Source: Sanguibacter suarezii NBRC 16159 | GTDB lineage: Bacteria > Actinomycetota > Actinomycetes > Actinomycetales > Cellulomonadaceae | NCBI RefSeq assembly: GCF_001552735.1 | Contig: NZ_BCRT01000011.1 | Span: 1-64,000, forward strand | Length of the DNA: 64,000 nt | Direction: 5' to 3' | In this document: positions 46,116 to 61,540 of the stretch, piece by piece | How positions within the stretch are numbered: the first letter of the stretch is position 1 | Layout: each line of letters opens with the position of its first letter | Notes under the pieces: model-generated | What the model was told of the DNA's origin: nothing | The model's input: the letters and a program-made list of their open reading frames with translations, nothing else | Database searches by the model: none | Position numbers and translations under genes: made by a program

Positions 46116-48044
46116 CTACAGCGCCAGCGCCGCCACGAAGCCGGCGTTGATCGCGTCGCCCGCCTTGCCCGGCGTCGTGCAGTCCCCGACGGCCCGGAAG
46201 CCGATACCCGCCTCGGTCAGCGCGGCTGCGAGCGCGGCGTCTGCACGCACCCCGAAGGCGGCCACGACGGTGTCGGTGGCCAGGACCACCTCGCCGTCCG
46301 GGCCGGTGGCGTGCACGCCGGCGTCGTCGACGTGGCTGACCGCGTGGGAGGTGAGCACCCGCACCCCGGCCTCGGCGAGGTCGCGCAGGAGCGTGATCCG
46401 GTTGATGAGGATCATGTCCCGGGCGAGGTCGTCAGCGAGCTCCACGACGGTCACCTCGTGCCCCTGCGCAGCCAGCTCGAGGGCCGCGTCGCAGCCGGAG
46501 AGCCCGCCGCCGGCCACCACGACACGGCGTCCCACCGGGGCGCCCTCGTGGAAGGCCAGCACGTCGATCACCTCGGGACGGTCGATCCCGGTGATCGCGG
46601 AGGGAAGGATCGGCACCGAGCCGGTGGCCACGATGACCTCGTCGGCGGCCAGCAGCTCGGGGGAGTCGGGGCTGATCGGGTGCGAGAGGTGGACGGTCAC
46701 CGGCAGCGCGGCCAGCTGACGCTCCCACCAGGCGATCATGGAGCGCAGCTCTTTCTTGAAGTCCGGCGTCGCCGCGGGCCACAGCACCCCGCCCAGGCGG
46801 TCGCTGGCCTCGTAGACGTCCACCCGGTGCCCGCGCAGGCCCGCCACCCGGGCGGCCTCCAGCCCACCCGGGCCGGCGCCGACGACCACCACGTGGCGGG
46901 GTCGCTCGCTCAGGGTGATGACCCGCTCCCGCTCCTGACCCACCTGGGGGTTGACCGCGCACCCGAGCGGCAGGGCGTAGAAGGCGTTGCCCACGCACAT
47001 CGCGTTGCAGCGGATGCACGGGCGGATGTCCTCCCGGCGTCCGGCCGCGAGCTTGTTGACCAGGTCCGGGTCAGCGATGAGACCACGCCCGATGCCGATG
47101 AAGTCCGCGTCGCCGTCGGTGAGGATCCGCTCCCCGTCCTCGGGGGTGATGTTGCCGACCGCCATGACCGGGATGCTCAGCACCTCCTTGAGCGCCCGGG
47201 CGGCGGGCACCATGCACGCGTCACCGAGGTAGTAGGGCGGGAAGACGTAGTCCATGGCCTCGTAGGAGCCGTCGTCGGCGATCATGAGGTCGAGCCCGGC
47301 CTTCTCCAGCTCGACGGCGATGGCCTGGGCCTCGGCCACCCCGCGCCCGCCGGGGAACTTGTGGTCGACGCTGAGGCGGAAGCTCACCGGCAGTCCCGGG
47401 GCGTTGGCGTGGACGGCCTCGATGATCTCCACCGCGAAGCGGCAGCGGTTCTCCACCGACCCGCCGTAGGAGTCGGTGCGCCGGTTCCACACGGCGGAGA
47501 GGAACTGGTCGATGAGGTACCCGGTGTGCCCGTGGATGTCGATCGCGTCGAAGCCGGCGGCGGCCGCGCGCGCTGCTGCCTCTCCGAAGCGCTGGACGAT
47601 GAGCGCGATCTCCTGCGTGGTCAGTGGGCGGCAGGTGACCGACGGGTCGGCGAACCACGTGTTGTCCGAGGCAGAGACGGGCGGCTGGCTCGGGGTGAGG
47701 GTGTTGATGTTGCGTCCCAGGCCCGCGGTGAGCTGCAGGCCGATGCGCCCGCCCACCGCGTGCACCGCGGCGGTGAGCCGAGCGAGGTCGGGGACGTGGG
47801 CGTCGGTGTCGATCCGGCCGAGGCCGTGCGCGAGCTGCTCCACGTCCTGCTGCACCGCGGTGATGCCCGTGAGCACCAGACCGGTCCCACCGCGTGCCCG
47901 CTCGACGTAGTAGGCGATCTCGCGGTCGGTGGACCGCCCGTCCTCGGTGCACATCTCGGTGCCCATGGGCGCCATGATGATCCGGTTGGGCAGGGCGAGG
48001 GAGCCCAGGGTCGTAGGGCGCAGCAGGGTGTCGTACGTGGTCAT
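46116..48044 (-). CDS. NADH:flavin oxidoreductase / 2,4-dienoyl-CoA reductase-like enzyme
   Basis: 642 aa with three modules: an N-terminal old-yellow-enzyme TIM barrel binding FMN (about 1-335, with IDIHGHTGYLIDQFLS as active-site loop), a 4Fe-4S site CIRCNAMC...C near 342-361, and a C-terminal FAD/NAD(P)H module (VVVGAGPGGLEAARVAGLRG near 389 and VVVAGGGLSGCDAALELAAQG near 512). The architecture matches FadH, trimethylamine dehydrogenase and related reductases. In the active loop the usual HxAHGYL is IHGHTGYL, so the substrate is unsure. The neighbouring acyl-CoA ligase suggests, but does not prove, fatty-acid metabolism. Confidence 0.88.
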   Translation of the reverse strand: MTTYDTLLRPTTLGSLALPNRIIMAPMGTEMCTEDGRSTDREIAYYVERARGGTGLVLTGITAVQQDVEQLAHGLGRIDTDAHVPDLARLTAAVHAVGGRIGLQLTAGLGRNINTLTPSQPPVSASDNTWFADPSVTCRPLTTQEIALIVQRFGEAAARAAAAGFDAIDIHGHTGYLIDQFLSAVWNRRTDSYGGSVENRCRFAVEIIEAVHANAPGLPVSFRLSVDHKFPGGRGVAEAQAIAVELEKAGLDLMIADDGSYEAMDYVFPPYYLGDACMVPAARALKEVLSIPVMAVGNITPEDGERILTDGDADFIGIGRGLIADPDLVNKLAAGRREDIRPCIRCNAMCVGNAFYALPLGCAVNPQVGQERERVITLSERPRHVVVVGAGPGGLEAARVAGLRGHRVDVYEASDRLGGVLWPAATPDFKKELRSMIAWWERQLAALPVTVHLSHPISPDSPELLAADEVIVATGSVPILPSAITGIDRPEVIDVLAFHEGAPVGRRVVVAGGGLSGCDAALELAAQGHEVTVVELADDLARDMILINRITLLRDLAEAGVRVLTSHAVSHVDDAGVHATGPDGEVVLATDTVVAAFGVRADAALAAALTEAGIGFRAVGDCTTPGKAGDAINAGFVAALAL

Positions 48045-49906
<1,862 letters not shown>

Positions 49907-49910
<4 letters not shown>

Positions 49911-51253
49911 CCGCGGCTCCCACCCAGGACCGGTACCTCCTGCGCGACGTCGCCCCCCTGGGTGGTGACCGCGTGGACATGCTCCTCGCCGACGGCGTCA
50001 TCGCCGCGATCGAACCCGCCGGCACCCTGACCGCCGACGACTCCACCGTCGTCATCGAGGCCGGCGCGCTCATCGCCCTGCCGGGCCTCGTCGACCTGCA
50101 CACCCACCTGCGCGAGCCCGGCCGCGAAGACGCCGAGACCATCCACTCCGGCACCCGTGCCGCCGCCGCGGGCGGCTTCACCGCGGTGCACGCCATGGCC
50201 AACACCACCCCGGTGCAGGACACCGCGGGCGTCGTGGAGCAGGTCTGGCGCATCGGCACCGAGGCCGGCTGGGTCGACGTGCACCCCGTCGGCGCCGTGA
50301 GCGTCGGGCTGGACGGCACCCACCTCGCCGAGCTCAGCGCGATGGCCGACTCCGCCGCCCAGGTCCGCGTCTTCTCCGACGACGGCAAGTGCGTCTGGGA
50401 CCCGGTCCTCATGCGCCGCGCCCTGGAGTACGTCAAGGCTTTCGACGGAGTCATCGCCCAGCACGCCCAGGAGCCGCGCCTGACCGAGGGCGCCCAGATG
50501 AACGAGGGCGTCGTCTCCGCCGAGATCGGCCTGGCCGGCTGGCCGGCCGTCGCCGAAGAGGCGATCATCGCCCGCGACGTCCTGCTCGCCGAGCACGTCG
50601 GCTCCCGCCTGCACGTGTGCCACCTGTCCACCGCCGGGTCGGTCGACCTCATCCGCTGGGCCAAGGCCCGCGGGATCAACGTCACCGCCGAGGTCACCCC
50701 GCACCACCTCGTCCTCACCGACGAGCTGGCCCGCGGCTACGACCCGCTGTTCAAGGTCAACCCCCCGCTGCGCACCGCGGCCGACGTCGAGGCGGTCCGC
50801 GAAGGCCTGGCTGACGGCACCATCGACATCGTCGCCACCGACCACGCCCCGCACACCCGCGAGGACAAGGACTGCGAGTGGTCCGCGGCCGCCTTCGGGA
50901 TGACCGGCCTGGAGACCGCGCTCAGCGTGGTCCAGCAGACCATGGTCGACACCGGTCGCATGACCTGGGCCGACGTCGCCCGGGTGCTGTCCACCGCGCC
51001 GGCCCGGATCGGCCGGATCACCGACGGGCCGCGCCCGCAGGGACGCCCGCTGGAGGTCGGCGAACCGGCCAACGTCGTGCTCGTCGACCCGGCCGCCACC
51101 CGCCTGGTCGTGCCCACCGAGCAGGCCACCGCCAGCGCCAACTCGCCCTTCGGCGGCCAGGAGCTGCCCGGGCAGGTCGTGGCGACCTTCCTGCGCGGGC
51201 GCGCCACCGTGCTCGACGCCCGCCCCGTCGAGCGGGCGGGGACCCTCGCATGA
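49907..51253 (+). CDS. pyrC: Dihydroorotase
   Basis: 448 aa amidohydrolase (class I, MtbPyrC-like) that closes carbamoyl-aspartate to dihydroorotate. The metal site motif [15 protein letters not shown] lies near residue 62. Further His ligands are in IAQHAQEP and CHLSTAGS, and the catalytic Asp is in ATDHAPHT near 315. The gene is coupled by overlaps on both sides. Confidence 0.95.
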
Positions 51254-51816
51254 ACCTCCCCATGCCGGTCGCGGTCGGCCTCATGCTCGCCGTCGGCGCG
51301 CTGATCCTGTGGGGGATGTGGCGCGGCTGGCGCGGCCTGGCCCGCCGCAGCGAGCCCCGCGTCGGCGCCCTGCCCACCCTGCCCGACGCCGCAGCGCTCG
51401 GCCAGGCGCGCACCGCGCCGATCGAAGGCACCTACGTCTCCACCACCGGTGCGGGCGACTGGCTCGACCGGGTGGGCGCCGGTGACCTCGGGTTCCGTGC
51501 CCGCGCCGTCGTGCAGGTCCACGACGCCGGCGTGCAGATCGCCCGCGCCGGTGCCACGGACCTGTTCATCCCGGTCAGCGCGCTCGACGGCGCGCGGCTG
51601 ACCTCCGGCATCGCCGGAAAGTACGTCGGCGGGAAGGGCATCGTCGTCCTTCGATGGACCACCCTCGCCGCGGACGGCACCCCCACCGCCCTGGACACCG
51701 GGATCCGCACCCTGCACGCCGCGGACCGATCCACCCTCATCGATGCGGTCACCGCCCTCGTGGCCACCCCGCCCCCGCTTCCCCCTGACTCGCACAACCT
51801 GAAGGAGTCCGAGTGA
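51250..51816 (+). CDS. Membrane protein with PH-like domain, pyr operon
   Basis: 188 aa. One N-terminal TM ([19 protein letters not shown]), a linker, then a beta-rich region ([36 protein letters not shown]) consistent with a PH-like fold. It sits between pyrC and carA, exactly where Mycobacterium has Rv1382. ATG 51250 overlaps the pyrC stop and its stop overlaps carA. The role in or with pyrimidine synthesis is unknown. Confidence 0.82.
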   Translation: MNLPMPVAVGLMLAVGALILWGMWRGWRGLARRSEPRVGALPTLPDAAALGQARTAPIEGTYVSTTGAGDWLDRVGAGDLGFRARAVVQVHDAGVQIARAGATDLFIPVSALDGARLTSGIAGKYVGGKGIVVLRWTTLAADGTPTALDTGIRTLHAADRSTLIDAVTALVATPPPLPPDSHNLKESE

Positions 51817-53090
51817 CTACGCACCTGCACGCGACCAAGACCCCCGGCGAGGCGGTCTCCGACGCCGCGCTGCTCGTTCTCGAGGACGGCCGCACCTTCG
51901 CCGGACGTGCCTACGGCGCGACCGGCACCACGACCGCAGAGATCGTCTTCAACACCGGTATGAGCGGCTACCAGGAGACCCTGACGGACCCCTCCTACCA
52001 CCGCCAGATCGTGGTCATGACGGCTCCGCACATCGGCAACACCGGTGTCAACCACGACGACCCGGAGTCGGTGAAGATCTGGGTCGCCGGCTTCGTCGTG
52101 CGCGACCCTGCCCGCCGCCCGTCCAGCTGGCGCTCGGAGGGGACCCTCGACGACGAGCTCGTCCGCCAGGGCATCGTGGGGATCTCCGAGGTCGACACCC
52201 GCGCCCTCACCCGCCACCTGCGCGAGGCCGGCGTCATGCGCGCCGGGATCTTCTCCGGCGACGCGCTGCTCGACGGCGGCTACCCGCGCTCGATCGACTC
52301 CTTCGTCGCTGAGGTCCGCGCCACCGCCTCCATGGCCGGCGCCAACCTCGTCGCCGAGGTGAGCACCCCCACCGCCTACGTCGTGGAGCCGCTGGGCGAG
52401 TTCGCCGGCAAGGAGCCGATCAAGACCGTCGTCGCGGTGGACCTGGGCATCAAGTCCATGACCCCCCAGCGTCTGGCCGAGCGCGGCATGCGCGTGCACG
52501 TGGTGCCGCACTCGGTGACCATCGAGGACATCCTCGCCCTCAACCCCGACGGCGTCTTCTTCTCCAACGGCCCCGGTGACCCCAGCGCCGCCACGCACGA
52601 GGTGGCCCTGCTCCGCGAGGTGCTCGACCGCGGTCTGCCGTACTTCGGCATCTGCTTCGGCAACCAGATCCTCGGTCGCGCGCTGGGCTTCGGCACCTAC
52701 AAGCTCGCCTACGGCCACCGCGGCATCAACCAGCCCGTCATGGACCTGGCCACCCGCAAGGTGGAGATCACCTCCCAGAACCACGGCTTCGCCGTCGACG
52801 CCCCGATCGGGGAAGAGGCGCCGGCACCGCACGGCGAGGGCCGCTACGGCCGCGTCGTCGTCTCGCACATCGGCCTCAACGACAACGTCGTGGAAGGCCT
52901 GGAGTGCCTGGACATCCCAGCCTTCTCCGTCCAGTACCACCCCGAGGCGGCCGCCGGCCCGCACGACGCCGCATACCTCTTCGACCGCTTCCTCGACCTC
53001 ATGACGTCCGGTGCCCCGTCGGCGGAAGGCCTCTCGGCCGCGACCGCGTCCACCGAGCCCGCCTCCGACTCGCTCTCCAAGGAGAACTGA
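51813..53090 (+). CDS. carA: Carbamoyl-phosphate synthase small subunit
   Basis: 425 aa glutamine amidotransferase subunit. The N-terminal CPSase_sm_chain domain starts with [20 protein letters not shown]; the class I glutaminase domain has the nucleophile in [16 protein letters not shown] near residue 285 (Leu and His of the common GICLGHQ are replaced by Phe and Asn) and the His/Glu dyad in [11 protein letters not shown]. It has an extra C-terminal ~30 polar residues. GTG 51813 overlaps the upstream stop. Confidence 0.95.
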   Translation: MTTHLHATKTPGEAVSDAALLVLEDGRTFAGRAYGATGTTTAEIVFNTGMSGYQETLTDPSYHRQIVVMTAPHIGNTGVNHDDPESVKIWVAGFVVRDPARRPSSWRSEGTLDDELVRQGIVGISEVDTRALTRHLREAGVMRAGIFSGDALLDGGYPRSIDSFVAEVRATASMAGANLVAEVSTPTAYVVEPLGEFAGKEPIKTVVAVDLGIKSMTPQRLAERGMRVHVVPHSVTIEDILALNPDGVFFSNGPGDPSAATHEVALLREVLDRGLPYFGICFGNQILGRALGFGTYKLAYGHRGINQPVMDLATRKVEITSQNHGFAVDAPIGEEAPAPHGEGRYGRVVVSHIGLNDNVVEGLECLDIPAFSVQYHPEAAAGPHDAAYLFDRFLDLMTSGAPSAEGLSAATASTEPASDSLSKEN

Positions 53091-53093
53091 CCA

Positions 53094-56413
<3,320 letters not shown>

Positions 56414-56417
<4 letters not shown>

Positions 56418-57322
56418 CGTCCTCGCTCCCGTCCGCCGCCACGGCGGCCCGGCCCGCTCCCTTCGGGGAGCGGCTCGCGGCCGCCATGGCGGCCCACGGT
56501 CCGCTGTGCGCGGGCATCGACCCGCACCCCGGTCTGCTCACCGCCTGGGGCCTGTCTGACGACGTCGAGGGGCTGCGGTCCTTCGCGCTGACGGTCGTCG
56601 ACGCCCTCGGCGGGCGGGTCGCGGCGCTCAAGCCGCAGTCCGCGCTGTTCGAGCGGCACGGCTCGGCCGGCGTCGCGGTCCTCGAAGAGGTCATCGCGGC
56701 GGCGCGCGCAGCGGGCACGCTGACCATCGTCGACGCCAAGCGCGGAGACATCGGTTCCACCATGGCCGGCTACGCCCAGGCGTACCTGCAGGAGGGCTCA
56801 CCCCTCGCCGGAGACGCCCTGACCGTCTCGCCGTACCTGGGTTTCGGCTCGCTGCAGCCGGCCATCGACCTGGCAGCGGCGAACGGTCGCGGCCTGTTCG
56901 CCCTGTGCCTGACCTCCAACCCCGAGGGCGCGCAGGTCCAGCACGCCCGCACGGAGTCGGGGGAGAGCGTGGCTGCGCTCATCGCCCGGGAGGCCGCGGC
57001 GGCCAACGCCGCCGAGCTCTCCGCCCAGGGGCTGACGGCCGGTGGCCTGGGGTCCCTCGGGCTCGTGGTCGGTGCCACCATCGGCGACGCCGCCCGGACC
57101 ACCGGGGTCGACCTCGCCGCGGTGCGCGGTCCGCTGCTGGCCCCCGGTGTGGGTGCGCAGGGGGCCGGGCCGGCCGAGCTGGCCGAGGTCTTCGGGGACG
57201 CTCGCGAGCAGGTTCTTGCCTCGTCCTCACGCGGCGTCCTCGGTGCGGGACCGGACGTGCGGGCTCTGCTGGCCGCTGCGCGCCGGGCCGCGGACGACGC
57301 CGCCCAGGCGCTGCGCGCCTGA
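56414..57322 (+). CDS. pyrF: Orotidine 5'-phosphate decarboxylase (type 2)
   Basis: 302 aa. PyrF type 2, the longer actinobacterial form: N-terminal [12 protein letters not shown], catalytic [10 protein letters not shown] near residue 107, then [13 protein letters not shown] and [11 protein letters not shown]. It makes UMP. GTG 56414 overlaps the carB stop. It ends the pyr operon; the 258-bp gap that follows has a new promoter. Confidence 0.94.
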
Positions 57323-57513
57323 CTCCGCGCCGTGCATCGGCGCAGGTCACCGACCTGTGCCGAGGTCACAGCGGCTCCGCGTGCGACCACCCGCAGACCA
57401 TCAGCGGGTGGCCGCGCGCGGTGCGCGCGAGACGCTGCCGAGCTCACAACGGGCGACCTCATCAGTTGTGAGTGATCATGCAGGTGACGGCATGTGAAGG
57501 TCTGTTGTTCACG

Positions 57514-57542
57514 TTGCCGACGCTGGTGATCATGGATAGTTT
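57514..57542 (+). promoter_or_regulatory. Promoter of mihF-gmk-rpoZ region
   Basis: TTGCCG (57514-57519), 17-nt spacer, TAGTTT (57537-57542), 38 nt before the mihF start. The 190 bp before it, back to pyrF, show no gene; there is some inverted symmetry around 57335-57365. Confidence 0.55.
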
Positions 57543-57580
57543 CGCAGTACGTTTCCGCGCGTTAGAAGAAGGTGACCGGT

Positions 57581-57892
57581 GTGCCTCTACCTGAGCTAAC
57601 CCCAGAACAGCGTTCCGCCGCGCTTGAGAAGGCCGCCGCTGCCCGGCGCGCACGTGCGGAGGTCAAGAACCGACTGAAGTATTCTTCAGGTGTCCTCTCG
57701 GAAGTGATCGAGCAGGGTCGCACCGACGACGTCATCGGTAAACTCAAAGTACTCTCGCTGCTCGAGTCCTTGCCCGGCATCGGCAAGGTCAAGGCACGCG
57801 CGATCATGGCTGAGGTGGGCATCGCCGAGAGCCGTCGCGTGAGGGGCCTGGGACCGCACCAGGCCGCAGCGCTCATCGAAAGGTTCGGCTGA
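57581..57892 (+). CDS. mihF: Integration host factor, actinobacterial type
   Basis: 103 aa nucleoid-associated protein. It has the conserved [20 protein letters not shown] start, a basic helix [16 protein letters not shown], and the helix-hairpin-helix-like [20 protein letters not shown] that binds DNA. GTG 57581 gives the family N-terminus and has AAGG 8 nt upstream; GTG 57572 would be too close to that site. gmk follows with a stop/start overlap. Confidence 0.93.
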   Translation: MPLPELTPEQRSAALEKAAAARRARAEVKNRLKYSSGVLSEVIEQGRTDDVIGKLKVLSLLESLPGIGKVKARAIMAEVGIAESRRVRGLGPHQAAALIERFG

Positions 57893-58503
57893 TCATCTCT
57901 GCTACGCCCGCACGGTCTTCTTCCCCCCGCCTGACGGTCCTTGCCGGACCCACGGCGGTGGGGAAGGGGACCGTCTCTGCTGATATCCGTGCCCGCTACC
58001 CCGACGTCTGGTTGTCCGTCTCGGCGACCACGCGCGACCCTCGCCCCGGCGAGGTGGACGGTGTGCACTACCTGTTCGTCGGCCCCACCCGCTTCGCCGA
58101 GATGATCGAGCGGGGGGAGCTCCTGGAGTGGGCCGTGGTGCACGGCCAGAACAGCTACGGCACCCCACGCGGCCCCGTCGAGGAGAAGCTCGCCGCAGGC
58201 GTGCCCACACTGCTCGAGATCGACCTGCAGGGCGCCCGTCAGGTGCGCAAGTCCATGCCCGATGCGCGGTTCGTCTTCCTCGCCCCGCCGAGCTGGGAAG
58301 AGCTCGAGCGCCGTCTCGTCGGCCGCGGCACCGAGGGCCCCGAAGAGCGTGAACGACGCCTGGCGACGGCCCGCGTCGAGATGGCTGCCGCCTCCGAGTT
58401 CGACCACGTGATCGTCAACGACGACGTCCAGCGCGCCGCCGACGAGCTCATGTCTGTCATGGGCGTGCCGGTCGCGGCCGAGCACAGCCGCTCGACGCAG
58501 TAG
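57889..58503 (+). CDS. gmk: Guanylate kinase, non-canonical start codon
   Basis: 204 aa if started at CTG 57889. The P-loop [15 protein letters not shown] lies near residues 19-33, followed by [32 protein letters not shown] and [14 protein letters not shown], all diagnostic. The frame is open from 57814, but there is no ATG, GTG or TTG before the P-loop: the first GTG (57958) lies inside it. CTG 57889 overlaps the mihF stop as CTGA, like the ATGA/GTGA overlaps elsewhere here, and AAAGG lies 5 nt upstream. ATC 57892 or 57895 are less likely alternatives. Confidence 0.9.
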   Translation: MIISATPARSSSPRLTVLAGPTAVGKGTVSADIRARYPDVWLSVSATTRDPRPGEVDGVHYLFVGPTRFAEMIERGELLEWAVVHGQNSYGTPRGPVEEKLAAGVPTLLEIDLQGARQVRKSMPDARFVFLAPPSWEELERRLVGRGTEGPEERERRLATARVEMAAASEFDHVIVNDDVQRAADELMSVMGVPVAAEHSRSTQ

Positions 58504-58506
58504 ACT
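58501..58506 (+). promoter_or_regulatory. -10 element for rpoZ
   Basis: TAGACT overlaps the gmk stop codon, 43 nt before rpoZ GTG. CGGAG serves as ribosome-binding site. Confidence 0.5.
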
Positions 58507-58549
58507 GGTCTATTGATCCGCAATCCCTCAACACCTTCGGAGTTGACCT

Positions 58550-58837
58550 GTGTCTGGAACCGTCGCCGCCCCCGTGGGCATCACCGACCCGCCCATCGAC
58601 AAGCTGCTCGAGCGCGTGGACTCCAAGTACGCCTTGGTCGTCTTCTCCGCCAAGCGTGCTCGTCAGATCAATGCGTACTACTCCCAGCTCCACGAGGGCC
58701 TGCTCGAGTTCGTCGGCCCGCTCGTCGAGACGCGTAACCAGGAGAAGCCGCTGTCGATCGCTATGCGTGAGATCAACGCCGGCCTGCTGACCAGCACCCC
58801 GGACGAGGAACCCGTCACCGACGCCACCGCGTCCTGA
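58550..58837 (+). CDS. rpoZ: RNA polymerase omega subunit
   Basis: 95 aa. The family core [31 protein letters not shown] is followed by [14 protein letters not shown]. It chaperones the beta-prime subunit. GTG 58550 matches the usual N-terminus. It lies 20 bp before coaBC, the usual arrangement. Confidence 0.95.
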   Translation: MSGTVAAPVGITDPPIDKLLERVDSKYALVVFSAKRARQINAYYSQLHEGLLEFVGPLVETRNQEKPLSIAMREINAGLLTSTPDEEPVTDATAS

Positions 58838-58857
58838 CGCACGAGGAGCAGCCGGTT

Positions 58858-60150
58858 ATGCGTGTGATCCTCGGCGTGAGCGGAGGCATCGCCGCGTACA
58901 AGGCCGTGCTGCTCCTGCGGCTGCTGACGGAGGCCGGGCACTCGGTGCGGGTGATCCCCACCGAGTCCGCCCTGCGCTTCGTCGGCGCCCCCACGTGGGA
59001 GGCCCTCTCGGGCCAGCCGGTGACCACGTCTGTCTTCGTCGACGTGCCCGGCGTCCAGCACGTCGCCCTCGGGCAGACGGCTGACCTCGTGATCGTCGCC
59101 CCGGCCACCGCGGACCTCCTCTCCCGGATGGCCACCGGCCGCTCGGACGACCTGCTCACCGCGACCCTGCTCACCGCGCGGTGCCCGGTCCTGGTCGCCC
59201 CGGCCATGCACACCGAGATGTGGCAGCACCCCGCCGTCGAGGCCAACGTCGCGACGCTGCGAGAGCGCGGCGTGACCGTGCTCGACCCTGCTTCCGGACG
59301 CCTCACCGGCGCCGACACCGGCCCGGGACGGTTGCCCGAGCCGGAGCAGATCGCCGCCGCGGCGCTGGCTCTGGTCGCGGACGCAGGGCACCCTGCCGAC
59401 GCAGACGGCTCGCTCGGCTCAGACGGCTCAGCTGATGCTGCCGCGGACCTGACCGGCGCTCGAGTGCTCATCACTGCCGGCGGCACCCGCGAACCCATCG
59501 ACCCGGTGCGGTTCATCGGCAACCGCAGCACCGGACGGCAGGGCTATGCCCTCGCCGCCGAAGCCCGCCGTCGCGGCGCCGACGTGACCCTCGTCGCCGC
59601 CAACGTCGACCTGCCCGCCCCGGACGGCGTGCGCGTGGTCCCTGTCGAGACGACCCAGGAGCTGGCCGACGCCGTCCAGGACCGGGTGGAGAGCGCGGAC
59701 CTGATCATCATGGCGGCCGCTATCGCGGACTTCCGTCCGGAGGCGGTCACCGCCCACAAGGTGAAGAAGACCGGCGACACCGTCGTCTGGCCGATCAACC
59801 TCGTCGTCAACCCGGACATCCTGGCCGGGCTGGTCGTCAACCGTCCCGACGTCGTCGCCCGCCGCGGCGGCGCGCGACAGGTCATCGTCGGCTTCGCCGC
59901 AGAGACCGGTGACGCGACCGGGGACGTGCTCGAGCACGGCCGGGCGAAGGCTCGGCGCAAGGGCGCGGACCTCCTCGTGGTCAACCCCGTAGGCGGCGGG
60001 CGCGGCTTCGGTGACGTGGCCAACGACGTGACGATCCTCACGGCCGACGGCGACGTCGTCGCGTCCCTGACCGGCAGCAAGGATGCCGTGGCGCGGACGA
60101 TCCTCGACGAGGCCGCACGACTGCTCGCCGGCGACGTCTCACCGGTCTGA
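58858..60150 (+). CDS. coaBC: Bifunctional phosphopantothenoylcysteine decarboxylase/synthetase
   Basis: 430 aa. The N-terminal flavoprotein CoaC domain ([20 protein letters not shown], and [12 protein letters not shown] near residue 119) decarboxylates; the C-terminal CoaB domain ([20 protein letters not shown] near 202, and [18 protein letters not shown]) ligates Cys to phosphopantothenate for coenzyme A synthesis. The linker carries a short Asp/Gly/Ser-rich insert ([18 protein letters not shown]). ATG 58858. Confidence 0.95.
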   Translation: MRVILGVSGGIAAYKAVLLLRLLTEAGHSVRVIPTESALRFVGAPTWEALSGQPVTTSVFVDVPGVQHVALGQTADLVIVAPATADLLSRMATGRSDDLLTATLLTARCPVLVAPAMHTEMWQHPAVEANVATLRERGVTVLDPASGRLTGADTGPGRLPEPEQIAAAALALVADAGHPADADGSLGSDGSADAAADLTGARVLITAGGTREPIDPVRFIGNRSTGRQGYALAAEARRRGADVTLVAANVDLPAPDGVRVVPVETTQELADAVQDRVESADLIIMAAAIADFRPEAVTAHKVKKTGDTVVWPINLVVNPDILAGLVVNRPDVVARRGGARQVIVGFAAETGDATGDVLEHGRAKARRKGADLLVVNPVGGGRGFGDVANDVTILTADGDVVASLTGSKDAVARTILDEAARLLAGDVSPV

Positions 60151-60180
60151 CGGTCTCCCCAGAGGGACCGTCGGGGGCCG

Positions 60181-60186
60181 TATCCT
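60181..60186 (+). promoter_or_regulatory. -10 element for a leaderless metK message
   Basis: TATCCT lies 7 nt before the metK ATG and no Shine-Dalgarno sequence is present. Confidence 0.55.
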
Positions 60187-60193
60187 GTTCCCC

Positions 60194-61387
60194 ATGACTG
60201 AAGCCCTGCGCCTGTTCACGTCCGAGTCAGTGACCGAAGGCCACCCGGACAAGGTGTGCGACCAGATCTCCGACGCGATCCTCGACGCGCTGCTCGAGCA
60301 GGACCCGGCCTCCCGCGTCGCGGTCGAGACCCTCGTGACGACCGGCCTGGTGCACGTGGCCGGCGAGGTCACCACCTCCGCCTACGTCGAGATCCCGCAG
60401 ATCGTGCGGCAGGTGGTCAAGGAGATCGGCTACACGTCCTCCTCGATCGGCTTTGACGGAGACTCCTGCGGAGTGTCCGTCTCGATCGGCCAGCAGTCAC
60501 CGGACATCGCCCAGGGCGTCGACAAGGCCCTCGAGATGCGCGACGACGCGGGCGACCTGGACCCCCTCGACGCCCAGGGGGCCGGCGACCAGGGTCTGAT
60601 GTTCGGCTACGCCAGCGACGAGACCCCCACCCTCATGCCGCTGCCCATCTACACCGCGCACCGCCTCGCCGAGCGCCTGGCACAGGTCCGCAAGGAGAAC
60701 TCGCTGCCCGGGCTGCGCCCCGACGGCAAGACGCAGGTGACCATCGCCTACGACGGGGACCGCGCGGTCTCGGTCGACACGATCGTGCTCTCCACCCAGC
60801 ACGACCCGGACATCCGCCAGGATGAGCTGGCCGTCGCCGTGCGCGAGCTCGTGGTCGCTCCGGTGCTCGGTGAGATCGACCTGCCCTCTGACGGGGCACG
60901 CCTCATCGTCAACCCGACCGGGACCTTCGTCATCGGCGGTCCCAAGGGCGACGCCGGGCTCACCGGACGCAAGATCATCGTCGACACCTACGGCGGCATG
61001 GCGCGCCACGGTGGCGGGGCGTTCTCGGGCAAGGACCCGTCCAAGGTGGACCGTTCGGCCGCCTACGCGACCCGGTGGGTCGCCAAGAACGTCGTCGCCG
61101 CAGGCCTCGCGCGCCGCTGCGAGGTGCAGGTGGCCTATGCGATCGGCAAGGCTCACCCGGTCGGGCTGTACGTGGAGACCTTCGGGACCGAGACGGTGCC
61201 GCTGACGGCGATCACCCGGGCCATCCGGACGGTCTTCGACCTGCGCCCCGGCGCGATCGTGCGGGACCTGGACCTGCTGCGCCCGATCTACGCCCAGACC
61301 GCCGCCTACGGCCACTTCGGCCGTGAGCTCGACGACTTCACCTGGGAGCGCACCGACCGCGTCGCCGAGCTGCAGGCCGCGGTCTGA
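60194..61387 (+). CDS. metK: S-adenosylmethionine synthetase
   Basis: 397 aa enzyme making SAM from Met and ATP. It has the N-terminal [21 protein letters not shown], the central [12 protein letters not shown], and the signature [19 protein letters not shown] near residue 275. ATG 60194 is the family start; upstream in-frame sequence belongs to coaBC antisense space. Confidence 0.97.
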   Translation: MTEALRLFTSESVTEGHPDKVCDQISDAILDALLEQDPASRVAVETLVTTGLVHVAGEVTTSAYVEIPQIVRQVVKEIGYTSSSIGFDGDSCGVSVSIGQQSPDIAQGVDKALEMRDDAGDLDPLDAQGAGDQGLMFGYASDETPTLMPLPIYTAHRLAERLAQVRKENSLPGLRPDGKTQVTIAYDGDRAVSVDTIVLSTQHDPDIRQDELAVAVRELVVAPVLGEIDLPSDGARLIVNPTGTFVIGGPKGDAGLTGRKIIVDTYGGMARHGGGAFSGKDPSKVDRSAAYATRWVAKNVVAAGLARRCEVQVAYAIGKAHPVGLYVETFGTETVPLTAITRAIRTVFDLRPGAIVRDLDLLRPIYAQTAAYGHFGRELDDFTWERTDRVAELQAAV

Positions 61388-61540
61388 GCCGGGCTCGCGC
61401 CCTCCCGCACAGGCGGTGACGGGAATGTCGGTGGGGACTGACATGCTGAGCACTGGTGAGAGACCTGCTGCGCGGCACGTGCGGTGAGGCTGACCACCGT
61501 GGGGGAGACGCTCACAATGCGGCGATGATCGGGGGTGGTG

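Noticed and set aside
57958-58503. Guanylate kinase starting at GTG 57958
   Set aside because: That codon lies inside the P-loop AGPTAVGKG, so the protein would lack its phosphate-binding loop.
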